From assembly GCA_023489065.1 (NCBI GenBank), contig JAMDCL010000096.1, positions 1 to 6,989 on the forward strand: DNA of 6,989 nt, read 5' to 3'. How positions within the stretch are numbered: the stretch's first letter is position 1; each line of letters starts with the position of its first letter. A model generated the notes under the pieces. That model was not told the origin of the DNA. It did not search any database and worked only from the letters and a program-made list of their open reading frames with translations. The translations under genes and the position numbers were made by a program. Below are positions 1 through 6,989 of the stretch, piece by piece. Origin of the DNA: Deltaproteobacteria bacterium. GTDB lineage: Bacteria; JAMCPX01.

Positions 1-1237
1 CCATAAACAAAGACCTGCTTCTTTAAAAGCTGATAAATGGGAAAAAAGTAAGTTTGAAGGTGTTGAACTTTACAATAAGGTGCTTGGTATTATAGGTTTT
101 GGGAATATAGGCGGTATACTTGCCGACAGGGCGCTGGGATTAAAGATGCAGGTCTTTGTTTATGACCCGTTTATTTCCGAAGAAAAAGCTATCAATCTCG
201 GCGTAAAAAAGGTTTCTCTTGAGGAAATTTATGCAAACGCCGATATCATCAGCGTACATACGCCAAAAACCAAAGAAACAGCCGGTATGATAAATAAAGC
301 GGCAATCGAGAAAATGAAAAAGGGTGTCATGGTTGTGAACTGTGCCCGCGGAGGCATAATTAATGAGGCGGATCTTCTGGAAGCCTTGCAGTCCGGCAAG
401 GTAGCTTCGGCTGCCCTTGATGTTTTTGAAGTTGAGCCTCCGGTCGGCAATCCATTGTTAAAACTGGACAATGTCATAGCAACCCCTCACCTCGGTGCTT
501 CTACGCATGAGGCACAGGTCAACGTATCTGTTGATGTTGCAAAACAGTTTGTGGATTACTTTACAAGGGGGGCAATTAAGAATGCCGTGAACTTCCCTTC
601 CATTAGCGGTGAAATGTATGCATTTCTCGAGCCCTATATAAGGCTTACGGAAAAACTCGGCAAGTTCCTCGGACAGCTCCATAAAGATCGTGTGGAAGAA
701 ATAACCATAGAATACGGCGGTGAAATAACGGATCTCAACACGCAACCGCTGACCCTTGCCTGTGTAAAAGGATTCTTACAGCACATATACGGAGACGATG
801 TTAATTACATAAATGCAAGCGTTATCGCAAAAGAGAACGGTATAAACATCATTGAATCCAAAACAGGCCAGAGTATTGATTTTACCAACCTTATAACCGT
901 TAAGGTCAAGGCAAAGGACGGTATGAGCAAGATATCCGGAGCTGTTTTTGGTAAAAAACACATACGGCTGACCATGATCGATAATTTTTATATAGAAGCT
1001 ATTCCCGAAGGTCATATCCTTGTTTTACGAAATATAGACAAGCCCGGTGTCATTGGAAGGCTTGGGACATACCTCGGTACACATAGCATAAATATAGCAA
1101 GGATGGAACTTGGCAGAGAATCGGTTGGGAGCGAAGCCATTGCATTGTTAAATATTGACGATGAACCTTCAGACGAAGTGATGCAGGGACTGAGAAAGCT
1201 CGAAAATATTATCTCTGCAGAGAAGGTTAATCTTTAG
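1..1237 (+). CDS. serA: D-3-phosphoglycerate dehydrogenase, 5' end missing
   Basis: This cytosolic enzyme oxidises 3-phosphoglycerate to 3-phosphohydroxypyruvate with NAD+, the first step of serine synthesis. The reading frame is open from position 2, and family-like residues (SLKADKWEKSKFEG) precede the GTG at 80, so that GTG is internal and the gene begins left of the window. About 412 residues are present; a long-form enzyme of about 525 would lack roughly its first 115. Visible in order: the NAD-binding loop GFGNIG (near 95-112), catalytic Arg in NCARGG (347-349), catalytic Glu in DVFEVEP, and catalytic His in ATPHLGAS (488-490). An intervening substrate-binding domain follows, then a C-terminal ACT domain (from about 1010) with RNIDKPGVIG and INIARM, where serine feedback usually acts. 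The TAG stop touches the hisZ ATG, so the two are probably co-translated. Confidence 0.96.
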   Translation, partial: HKQRPASLKADKWEKSKFEGVELYNKVLGIIGFGNIGGILADRALGLKMQVFVYDPFISEEKAINLGVKKVSLEEIYANADIISVHTPKTKETAGMINKAAIEKMKKGVMVVNCARGGIINEADLLEALQSGKVASAALDVFEVEPPVGNPLLKLDNVIATPHLGASTHEAQVNVSVDVAKQFVDYFTRGAIKNAVNFPSISGEMYAFLEPYIRLTEKLGKFLGQLHKDRVEEITIEYGGEITDLNTQPLTLACVKGFLQHIYGDDVNYINASVIAKENGINIIESKTGQSIDFTNLITVKVKAKDGMSKISGAVFGKKHIRLTMIDNFYIEAIPEGHILVLRNIDKPGVIGRLGTYLGTHSINIARMELGRESVGSEAIALLNIDDEPSDEVMQGLRKLENIISAEKVNL

Positions 1238-2227
1238 ATGACAGAGCGGCAGCTGATTAACAAGCCTGCGTTGAACCGTCATGAGATTCCATTTGGTGTA
1301 AAAGACTACCTGCCTCCGGATTCCTATAAAATTAAAGAGATCGAGGACATTGTTTTAGATACATTCAAACAGTGGGGATACAGCTATGTAATAACGCCAT
1401 TGCTTGAGTATCTTCCCGTTTACAATAACGGAGACAGCGGTTTTGATGACGATGAGCTTGTGAAAGTGATAGAAAGAGAAACGGGGAAAACAATGGTCCT
1501 CAGAGCTGATTTTACCCCGCAACTGGCTCGGATAGCAAGTTCGAAGATACGCAGTAAGAAGGCTTTAAAGTTGTCGTACAGCGGCATCGTCGTGAAACAC
1601 TATAAGGATAAAGGTAAAAAAGAGATCTATCAGGCCGGCATAGAGCTCATGAATTCAGCAGGGATAGAAGCCGATGCGGAAATAATCAAGATAGCAGTGC
1701 AAATCCTAAAAAAATTGGGCATCCACGACTTTGTGATTTCTTTAAGCCATGCCGGGTTCATCAATACCGTGCTTGCAAACCTTGCGCTCAAGGATAACAC
1801 ACGCACTATCATCGATTCCCTTATACAAAAGGATTATTCTTCAATTGACGATGTAAGAGGATTATCAAAAGAACAACGAAAAATTCTTAAATTGTTATTT
1901 GATCTCTATGGTAATCCCGACGATGTCTTAGTAAAGGCAAAAAACACCTTTAAAGACAGGAAATATGTTTTCTTTATAAATGAGTTGAGACGTATTACGA
2001 GAATTGTCGAAGAATTTGATGCAAACAATAAATTTATCCTTGATCTGCGCGAGATGCACAGTGTGGATTATCACACCGGCGCTGTTTTCCAAATATTTAT
2101 ACCTGGATATGGAGAAGAAATTGTAAACGGCGGAAGGTATGATGGGTTTTTAAAAAAATATGGTTACGATGTTCCTGCTACCGGGTTTGGTATTAATCTG
2201 TCGGCCCTGTTAAATAGAATACCGTAA
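1238..2227 (+). CDS. hisZ: ATP phosphoribosyltransferase regulatory subunit HisZ
   Basis: HisZ is a catalytically dead paralogue of histidyl-tRNA synthetase. It pairs with the short form of HisG to make the ATP phosphoribosyltransferase that starts histidine synthesis, and carries histidine feedback. The 329 residues hold only a class II synthetase-like core, with no C-terminal anticodon-binding domain. Family signs are LRADFTPQLARI (88-99), where HisRS has an LRPEGT-type motif 2; YQAGIELM (131-138); and VDYHTGAVFQ (276-285). In the motif 3 region, GGRYDG (298-303) is kept but the HisRS GLER arginine is replaced in GINLSAL (318-324), so aminoacylation is not expected. The ATG abuts the serA stop; an AGAAGG at 1221-1226 is a rather distant ribosome site. 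HisG is not in this window; a short-form HisG elsewhere is expected. A true HisRS is the main alternative and is unlikely. Confidence 0.92.
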   Translation: MTERQLINKPALNRHEIPFGVKDYLPPDSYKIKEIEDIVLDTFKQWGYSYVITPLLEYLPVYNNGDSGFDDDELVKVIERETGKTMVLRADFTPQLARIASSKIRSKKALKLSYSGIVVKHYKDKGKKEIYQAGIELMNSAGIEADAEIIKIAVQILKKLGIHDFVISLSHAGFINTVLANLALKDNTRTIIDSLIQKDYSSIDDVRGLSKEQRKILKLLFDLYGNPDDVLVKAKNTFKDRKYVFFINELRRITRIVEEFDANNKFILDLREMHSVDYHTGAVFQIFIPGYGEEIVNGGRYDGFLKKYGYDVPATGFGINLSALLNRIP

Positions 2228-2248
2228 CAGGGAAATAATTTATGATAG

Positions 2249-3556
<1,308 letters not shown>

Positions 3557-3577
3557 CCCCAAAAATGCAGACACTCT

Positions 3578-4570
3578 ATGTCTGAGTTAAGATTTAATTT
3601 TGTAACAGGGGATTGGGTTATTATAGCGCCGGAACGCGCGAAACGGCCGGAAGAATTCAAATCAACGAAAAAACAGGAAAGCGTGCCCGATTATGTAGCA
3701 ACCTGTCCACTCTGTGCAGGAAATGAGGATCAAACACCGCCTGAAACATTCCGCATCAAGAACGATGGCAAATGGATAGTCAGGGCCGTTCCCAACAAAT
3801 TCGCTGCCGTCAATCACGAAGAGAGCATAGTCCGGCAGAGTACGGGATCCAAAAAATTTATGACTGGCGCAGGCTTGCATGAAGTCATCATCGACACCCC
3901 GCTGCACAATGTATCTATAGCGAACCTTCCTGTCTCAAATGTCGAGGCCATCCTGGCGGCATACAAAAGAAGGTTCCTGGATTTTTATCAGAAACCTTAC
4001 ATAGAACATGTGATCATATTTAAAAACCATGGCTTACGCGCCGGCACATCGCTCCAGCACCCGCATTCACAGATCGTGGGAACGCCGGTTATACCCGGAC
4101 GACTCATGCACAGAATAGAAGCGGCACTCAAATACCGCGATGACTTTGGAGAATGTATGTATTGCCTGATTATTAAGGAAGAACTGAACGATGGTGTCAG
4201 GATACTATCTCAGAACGATTCTTTTGTTGCCTTTATACCATACTCAGCATTATCCCCGTTCCATATTTGGATATTCCCTAAAAGGCACAGTGGATGTTTC
4301 GGAAGCATTACCGATTCGGAACTGCATGACCTTGCCGGTATATTGAAAGAAATCCTGCAGAGATTAAATATTGGTTTAGGAAATCCTGATTTCAATTATG
4401 TAATACATTCACTTTCGCCCCAGGAATGTTCTGTCCGTTATTTTCATTGGTATGTGTCTATTGTTACGAGGATTACGAGGACAGCAGGTTTTGAAATCGG
4501 TACCGGCATGTACATCAATCCTTCAGTTCCGGACAGCAGTGCAAAGTTTCTCAGGGACGTTACAATCTGA
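3578..4570 (+). CDS. galT: galactose-1-phosphate uridylyltransferase family protein
   Basis: This is a GalT-type nucleotidylyltransferase built from two HIT-like halves. GalT moves UMP between UDP-glucose and galactose-1-phosphate through a uridylyl-histidine intermediate. At 330 residues it is close to usual GalT length. Probable zinc ligands are Cys43 and Cys46 (CPLC), His110 (TPLHN) and the first His of HPHSQ (161-165); His163 would be the nucleophile. The C-terminal half ends with a family-like AGFEIGTGMYINP, but the usual HWH there reads HWY (290-292). The HPHSQ rather than HPHGQ motif also occurs in relatives acting on other nucleotide sugars, such as plant ADP-glucose phosphorylase, so the exact substrate is uncertain. 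No Shine-Dalgarno is visible before the ATG; purA ends 21 bases upstream, so translation may be coupled. No galactose genes are nearby, which suggests a role in nucleotide-sugar or glycogen metabolism. Confidence 0.85.
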   Translation: MSELRFNFVTGDWVIIAPERAKRPEEFKSTKKQESVPDYVATCPLCAGNEDQTPPETFRIKNDGKWIVRAVPNKFAAVNHEESIVRQSTGSKKFMTGAGLHEVIIDTPLHNVSIANLPVSNVEAILAAYKRRFLDFYQKPYIEHVIIFKNHGLRAGTSLQHPHSQIVGTPVIPGRLMHRIEAALKYRDDFGECMYCLIIKEELNDGVRILSQNDSFVAFIPYSALSPFHIWIFPKRHSGCFGSITDSELHDLAGILKEILQRLNIGLGNPDFNYVIHSLSPQECSVRYFHWYVSIVTRITRTAGFEIGTGMYINPSVPDSSAKFLRDVTI

Positions 4571-4585
4571 CCCGCCAAAATTCTT

Positions 4586-4614
4586 TTGACATATTAAGAG
4601 CATATGCCTACAAT
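4586..4614 (+). promoter_or_regulatory. sigma70-type promoter for the UPF0251 gene
   Basis: A perfect -35 TTGACA (4586-4591) is separated by exactly 17 bases from a -10 TACAAT (4609-4614, five of six consensus bases). Transcription would begin near 4621, just at the ribosome-binding site, giving a leader of only about 13 bases. This separates the regulatory gene from the serA-hisZ-purA-galT run and also excludes the ATG at 4604, which lies inside the promoter spacer. Confidence 0.7.
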
Positions 4615-4621
4615 AGGTTTT

Positions 4622-4626
4622 GGAGG
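4622..4626 (+). promoter_or_regulatory. ribosome-binding site deciding the UPF0251 start
   Basis: GGAGG lies seven bases before the ATG at 4634. No comparable site precedes the in-frame ATG at 4604, so 4634 is the preferred start. Confidence 0.85.
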
Positions 4627-4633
4627 TAAGACG

Positions 4634-5110
4634 ATGCCAAGACCAGTCTGTCGCAGGAGAATAGGTTTTATGCCCGGTACAAGGTATTTCAAACCAATGG
4701 GCATACCCATGAATATGCTCGAAGAGATCATTTTGAATTTAGATGAGCTCGAAGCCGTACGTCTGGCTGATTATGAAGGACTCTACCAGGAACAAGCAGC
4801 AGAAAAAATGCAGATATCCAGGCCTACCTTTGGAAGGATCATTGAATCCGCACACAAAAAAATTGCAGATGCATTGGTAAACGGCAGGGCATTAAGAATC
4901 CAGGGTGGTACTATTGAGGTGCATGGATTCGGAGGACCCCGTCATGGCATGGGTGCGGCAGGATTTTGTGTTTGTCCGAAATGTAAAGAGAAGGTACCGC
5001 ATAGGCCCGGTATGCCGTGTAAAGAGGAACGATGTCCAAAATGCGGAACAAGAATGATGAGGGAAGGCGCATCCTGCCATGAGAAATTATCGGATAAGAA
5101 AAGTATATAA
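4634..5110 (+). CDS. UPF0251 (DUF134) helix-turn-helix protein with cysteine-rich C-terminus
   Basis: This is a predicted DNA-binding protein of the UPF0251/DUF134 family, whose targets are not established. From ATG 4634 it has 158 residues and begins MPRPVCRRR, as family members do; starting at 4604 would add ten non-conserved residues. Residues 35-48 contain the conserved LDELEAVRLADYEG segment, followed by a sigma-70 region 4-like helix-turn-helix around 49-80 (YQEQAAEKMQISRPTFGRII). After a Gly/His-rich linker (98-110), the C-terminus has a CVCPKC ... C-x4-CPKC cluster (Cys112, 114, 117, 129, 134, 137), probably a zinc ribbon or other metal site, plus Cys148. Relatives often sit beside NifX/NifB-type or Mrp-type metal-cluster genes, but none is visible here. 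It has its own promoter and converges on msrAB. A metal- or redox-sensing regulator is a reasonable inference only. Confidence 0.9.
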   Translation: MPRPVCRRRIGFMPGTRYFKPMGIPMNMLEEIILNLDELEAVRLADYEGLYQEQAAEKMQISRPTFGRIIESAHKKIADALVNGRALRIQGGTIEVHGFGGPRHGMGAAGFCVCPKCKEKVPHRPGMPCKEERCPKCGTRMMREGASCHEKLSDKKSI

Positions 5111-5138
5111 ATTACTGAAAGTGACTTTGCAAATACTT
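5101..5138. terminator. weak AT-rich nested inverted repeat between convergent genes
   Basis: AAGTAT (5101-5106) can pair with ATACTT (5133-5138), and AAAG (5118-5121) with CTTT (5125-5128) inside it. The outer arm overlaps the end of the UPF0251 gene, and a short T run follows at 5144-5148 on the plus strand. The stems are AT-rich and the outer loop is long, so this is only a possible weak bidirectional terminator. No better candidate is visible in the 30-base gap. Confidence 0.2.
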
Positions 5139-5140
5139 AC

Positions 5141-6205
5141 TTATTTTTCAAACAGCTTCTTATACTGGCCGTATCCTTCCTTATCGAGATCTTCTTTTGG
5201 AATAAATCTTAAGGAAGCCGAGTTTATACAATAGCGCAATCCCGTTGGTTTTGGTCCATCGTCAAATACATGCCCAAGATGTGAGCCTGCCTTGCTCTTT
5301 ACCTCTGTCCTTACCATAAAGTGGCTCGTATCTTTCTTCTCGACAATAGTATCAGGTGCAATCGGTTTTGTGAAGCTTGGCCAGCCTGAGTTAGAGTCAA
5401 ACTTGTCGTTCGAACTGAATAACGGCACTCCTGATACAATGTCCACGTATATACCTTCTCTGTGGTTGTTCCAGTATGCATTATCAAAAGGTCTTTCGGT
5501 GCCGCATTCCTGGGTCACCTCGTATTGAAGAGGAGTGAGTCTTTTTTTTAAATCCTCAGTCGATGGTTTCTCATCTCCCCATTGCTTTTCAAGATACGCA
5601 TCACGGCCGGAACCAATTCTATACAGCTTATAGCGTACCGGGTCTTTCTTGTAATAATCTTGATGGTAGTTCTCCGCTGGATAGAACTGAGTAAACTTGA
5701 TAATCTCCGTTGCGATAGGTTTATCAAAATGCCATTTCATGGCAATCTCATCCTTCGATTTTTCTGCAATCAGTCTCTCTTCATCCGTCTGATAAAAAAT
5801 TGCTGTTTTGTACTGCGGTCCCCTGTCAACAAACTGCCCTCCGCTGTCTGTAGGATCGATCTGTCTCCAATAAACATCGAGAATTTGTTGGTAGGTAATC
5901 TTCGATGGATCATAGGTCACCTGTATTGCCTCGTAATGACCTGTTGTACCAGTAGAAACCTCTTCGTACGTAGGGTTCTTTTTGTCTCCCCCTGTATATC
6001 CCGACACAACCTTTACCACTCCATTGATATGTTCAAAAGGGGAAACCATACACCAAAAACAGCCGCCTGCAAATGTAGCGGTTTTGAGGGCCTTACCGGA
6101 GGTTGTTCCGCTGTTCTTGACGTCCTTGGTCTTAGCCAAATTCAGAAAGGTCATTCCAATTGCAAGGAACGAACCAAGCATAGTAGCGAATAATAATTTA
6201 CTCAT
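5141..6205 (-). CDS. msrAB: exported bifunctional methionine sulfoxide reductase MsrA-MsrB
   Basis: The protein reduces both S and R diastereomers of methionine sulfoxide, repairing oxidised proteins. Residues 1-24 form a basic-start hydrophobic segment ([20 protein letters not shown]) without a lipobox Cys, so export to the periplasm or membrane anchoring is likely. MsrA spans about 41-200: GGCFWC places catalytic Cys49, with Cys52 in a CFWC arrangement, Glu92 in GHYEA, and Asp127/Tyr132 in DRGPQY. MsrB spans about 220-354: [15 protein letters not shown] (274-278), [12 protein letters not shown] and catalytic Cys326 in RYCINS. The usual resolving Cys before GWPSF is Ser273; Cys234 in QECGTE probably takes that job. 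MsrB zinc CxxC pairs are absent. There are only four cysteines in all. No clear Shine-Dalgarno precedes ATG 6205. A PerR-like box lies 18-32 bases upstream, suggesting peroxide control. Confidence 0.95.
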   Translation of the reverse strand: MSKLLFATMLGSFLAIGMTFLNLAKTKDVKNSGTTSGKALKTATFAGGCFWCMVSPFEHINGVVKVVSGYTGGDKKNPTYEEVSTGTTGHYEAIQVTYDPSKITYQQILDVYWRQIDPTDSGGQFVDRGPQYKTAIFYQTDEERLIAEKSKDEIAMKWHFDKPIATEIIKFTQFYPAENYHQDYYKKDPVRYKLYRIGSGRDAYLEKQWGDEKPSTEDLKKRLTPLQYEVTQECGTERPFDNAYWNNHREGIYVDIVSGVPLFSSNDKFDSNSGWPSFTKPIAPDTIVEKKDTSHFMVRTEVKSKAGSHLGHVFDDGPKPTGLRYCINSASLRFIPKEDLDKEGYGQYKKLFEK

Positions 6206-6222
6206 AGACTAATATATGTACA

Positions 6223-6237
6223 TTGTAATGATTATAA
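6223..6237 (-). promoter_or_regulatory. candidate PerR-type operator overlapping the msrAB -10
   Basis: Read on the minus strand this is TTATAATCATTACAA, matching the PerR box TTATAATNATTATAA at all specified positions but one. It is a 7-1-7 inverted repeat, and a 12-bp perfect palindrome (6229-6240, TGATTATAATCA) overlaps it. It contains a TATAAT on the minus strand (6236 to 6231), a possible -10 of msrAB with no good -35, so a bound repressor would block transcription. A Fur-family operator other than PerR is the alternative; AT-rich chance similarity is possible. Confidence 0.5.
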
Positions 6238-6306
6238 TCAAGGCGGACACAATTCTTGCGACAGGAAGTTCTGTACCGATGCGTTGTACTGTTCCGAATA
6301 TTTTCC

Positions 6307-6336
6307 TTGCATTGATATAAAATGCTATGGTATAGA
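6307..6336 (+). promoter_or_regulatory. possible promoter for the acyl-CoA dehydrogenase gene
   Basis: TTGCAT (6307-6312) and TATAGA (6331-6336) are separated by 18 bases, each a partial match to sigma70 hexamers. The start point would fall near 6343, inside the palindromic operator, which suits repression. An alternative AT-rich -10 (TATAAA, 6316-6321) has only a poor -35, so this assignment is weak. Confidence 0.35.
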
Positions 6337-6337
6337 C

Positions 6338-6355
6338 TGAATGAATATTCATTCA
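6338..6355 (+). promoter_or_regulatory. perfect 18-bp palindrome, FadR (TetR-family)-like operator
   Basis: TGAATGAATATTCATTCA equals its own reverse complement over 18 bases. It fits every position of the Bacillus subtilis FadR consensus TGAATGAMTANTCATTCA. FadR is a TetR-family repressor of fatty-acid beta-oxidation genes released by long-chain acyl-CoA. The palindrome ends one base before the AAGGAG of an acyl-CoA dehydrogenase gene, so both target type and position agree. The regulator gene itself is not in the window. Confidence 0.75.
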
Positions 6356-6368
6356 AAGGAGAAGAAAA

Positions 6369-6989
6369 ATGAGTAAAGAAGCTGTAACAAAACCTATTGG
6401 TGGTGGTTTTTTGCTTGAACCGACAACAGCAAAGGACATCTTCGTTCCGGAAGAGTTCACAGAAGAGCAATTAAGTTTTGCAGATACCGCGGATGATTTT
6501 ATGGAAAAGGACGTGCTTCCCCTTCAGGATGCATTGGAGGAACACGACAAAAAGATAGAATTAAATACGAAACTGATGAAAAAAGCCGGAGAGCTCGGCC
6601 TTCTCATGATCGAGATCCCCGAGGAATTCGGTGGACTTGGAATGAATCTGTCCACAGCGTTGAGGGTATCCGAGGCGATAGCAAAATCCGGGGCTTTTGC
6701 CGGATCGATACTTGCTCACAATGGCATAGGTACATTACCGATCGTTTATTTCGGGAATGAAGAGCAGAAAAAGAAATATCTTCCAAAACTGGCAAGCGGA
6801 GAAATGATAGCCGCCTATGGTCTTACTGAGACAGGATATGGGTCGGACGCACTCAGTGCCAAGACCAAGGCTGTTTTAAGCAAAGACGGAAAGTATTATG
6901 TACTCAACGGTGAAAAACAATTTATAACAAATGCAGGTTTTGCGGACGTCTTTATCGTCTATGCAAAGATCGACGGCGGCTATCATTTC
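6369..6989 (+). CDS. acyl-CoA dehydrogenase (very-long-chain / FadE-type), 3' end missing
   Basis: This flavoenzyme performs the first oxidation of fatty acyl-CoA beta-oxidation, making trans-2-enoyl-CoA and passing electrons to electron-transfer flavoprotein. The frame is open for 207 codons from ATG 6369 to the window edge; AAGGAG at 6356-6361 lies seven bases before the start. The beginning (GGGFLLEP at 11-18, then FVPEEFTEEQ at 25-34) resembles the roughly 570-600-residue VLCAD-like enzymes found in bacilli and deltaproteobacteria rather than the 380-residue short-chain type. Residues 75-92 (ELGLLMIEIPEEFGGLGM) belong to the N-terminal helical domain. LTETGYGSDAL (152-162) and NGEKQFITNAG (180-190) are the flavin and substrate-binding signatures; the former is commonly LTEPEAGSDA. 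The catalytic Glu region lies beyond the edge. Chain-length preference cannot be judged from this fragment. Regulation by a FadR-like repressor is suggested by the adjacent palindrome. Confidence 0.93.
   Translation, partial: MSKEAVTKPIGGGFLLEPTTAKDIFVPEEFTEEQLSFADTADDFMEKDVLPLQDALEEHDKKIELNTKLMKKAGELGLLMIEIPEEFGGLGMNLSTALRVSEAIAKSGAFAGSILAHNGIGTLPIVYFGNEEQKKKYLPKLASGEMIAAYGLTETGYGSDALSAKTKAVLSKDGKYYVLNGEKQFITNAGFADVFIVYAKIDGGYHF

Noticed and set aside
80..82. GTG at 80 as the start of serA
   Set aside because: The frame is open to the left edge, and the residues before it (SLKADKWEKSKFEG) match the family interior; a start here would remove the substrate-binding N-terminus.
229..745. Minus-strand open frames inside serA, and similar ones in purA and galT
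   Set aside because: Shadows of strongly conserved plus-strand genes with no recognisable product.
1238..2227. Histidyl-tRNA synthetase instead of HisZ
   Set aside because: No anticodon-binding domain, a changed motif 2 (ADFTPQLAR) and no motif 3 arginine.
4467..4482. Tandem near-repeat ACGAGG-ATT-ACGAGG in galT
   Set aside because: A two-copy hexamer inside a conserved coding segment, explained by codon choice for the Thr-Arg repeats.
4604..4633. Ten-codon N-terminal extension of the UPF0251 gene from ATG 4604
   Set aside because: It lies inside the promoter spacer, has no ribosome site, and the extension is unlike family N-termini.
5582..6193. 203-residue plus-strand open frame antisense to msrAB
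   Set aside because: It lies entirely opposite a clearly conserved MsrA-MsrB reading frame, resembles no family and has no ribosome site.
6253..6290. Short inverted pieces (ACAG/CTGT, GTAC copies) in the middle of the divergent region
   Set aside because: Arms of four bases only, with no flanking support; not above chance.
6198..6470. 90-residue minus-strand frame crossing the divergent intergenic region
   Set aside because: It overlaps both the msrAB start and the conserved start of the acyl-CoA dehydrogenase; its low-complexity residues resemble nothing known.

Overview
The window reads as an ordinary chromosomal segment of a moderately AT-rich Gram-negative bacterium. My best guess is a Desulfobacterota (deltaproteobacterial) or similar anaerobe. 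This rests on three things: a HisZ-type regulatory subunit directly before purA, a UPF0251 (DUF134) protein with a cysteine-rich tail, and a very-long-chain-type acyl-CoA dehydrogenase of the kind common in such organisms. The placement is inference; no rRNA or other taxonomic marker is present.

Layout. Positions 1-4570 (+) hold a tightly packed run of four metabolic genes: the 3' three quarters of serA (serine synthesis), hisZ (regulatory subunit of the first histidine enzyme), purA (AMP synthesis) and a galT-like nucleotidylyltransferase. Gaps are 0, 42 and 21 bases, so they are probably one operon whose promoter lies left of the window. A well-formed sigma70-type promoter at 4586-4614 then starts a separate unit with one gene, a UPF0251 helix-turn-helix protein (4634-5110, +). 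A convergent gene on the minus strand (5141-6205) encodes an exported MsrA-MsrB fusion that repairs oxidised methionine. After a 163-base divergent intergenic region, a plus-strand acyl-CoA dehydrogenase gene (6369 onward) runs off the right edge.

The most informative non-coding part is the msrAB / acyl-CoA dehydrogenase intergenic region. It holds two different operator-like palindromes, each placed to serve one of the two genes. A 7-1-7 inverted repeat close to the PerR box (6223-6237) lies just upstream of msrAB. A perfect 18-bp palindrome (6338-6355), identical to the Bacillus FadR consensus, lies immediately before the ribosome-binding site of the acyl-CoA dehydrogenase. If real, these give peroxide-responsive control of methionine-sulfoxide repair and acyl-CoA-responsive control of fatty-acid oxidation.

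I saw no mobile element, CRISPR array, tRNA or rRNA, and no undescribed multi-gene system. The genes all belong to recognisable families; the novelty is in regulation and in a few substituted active-site positions.
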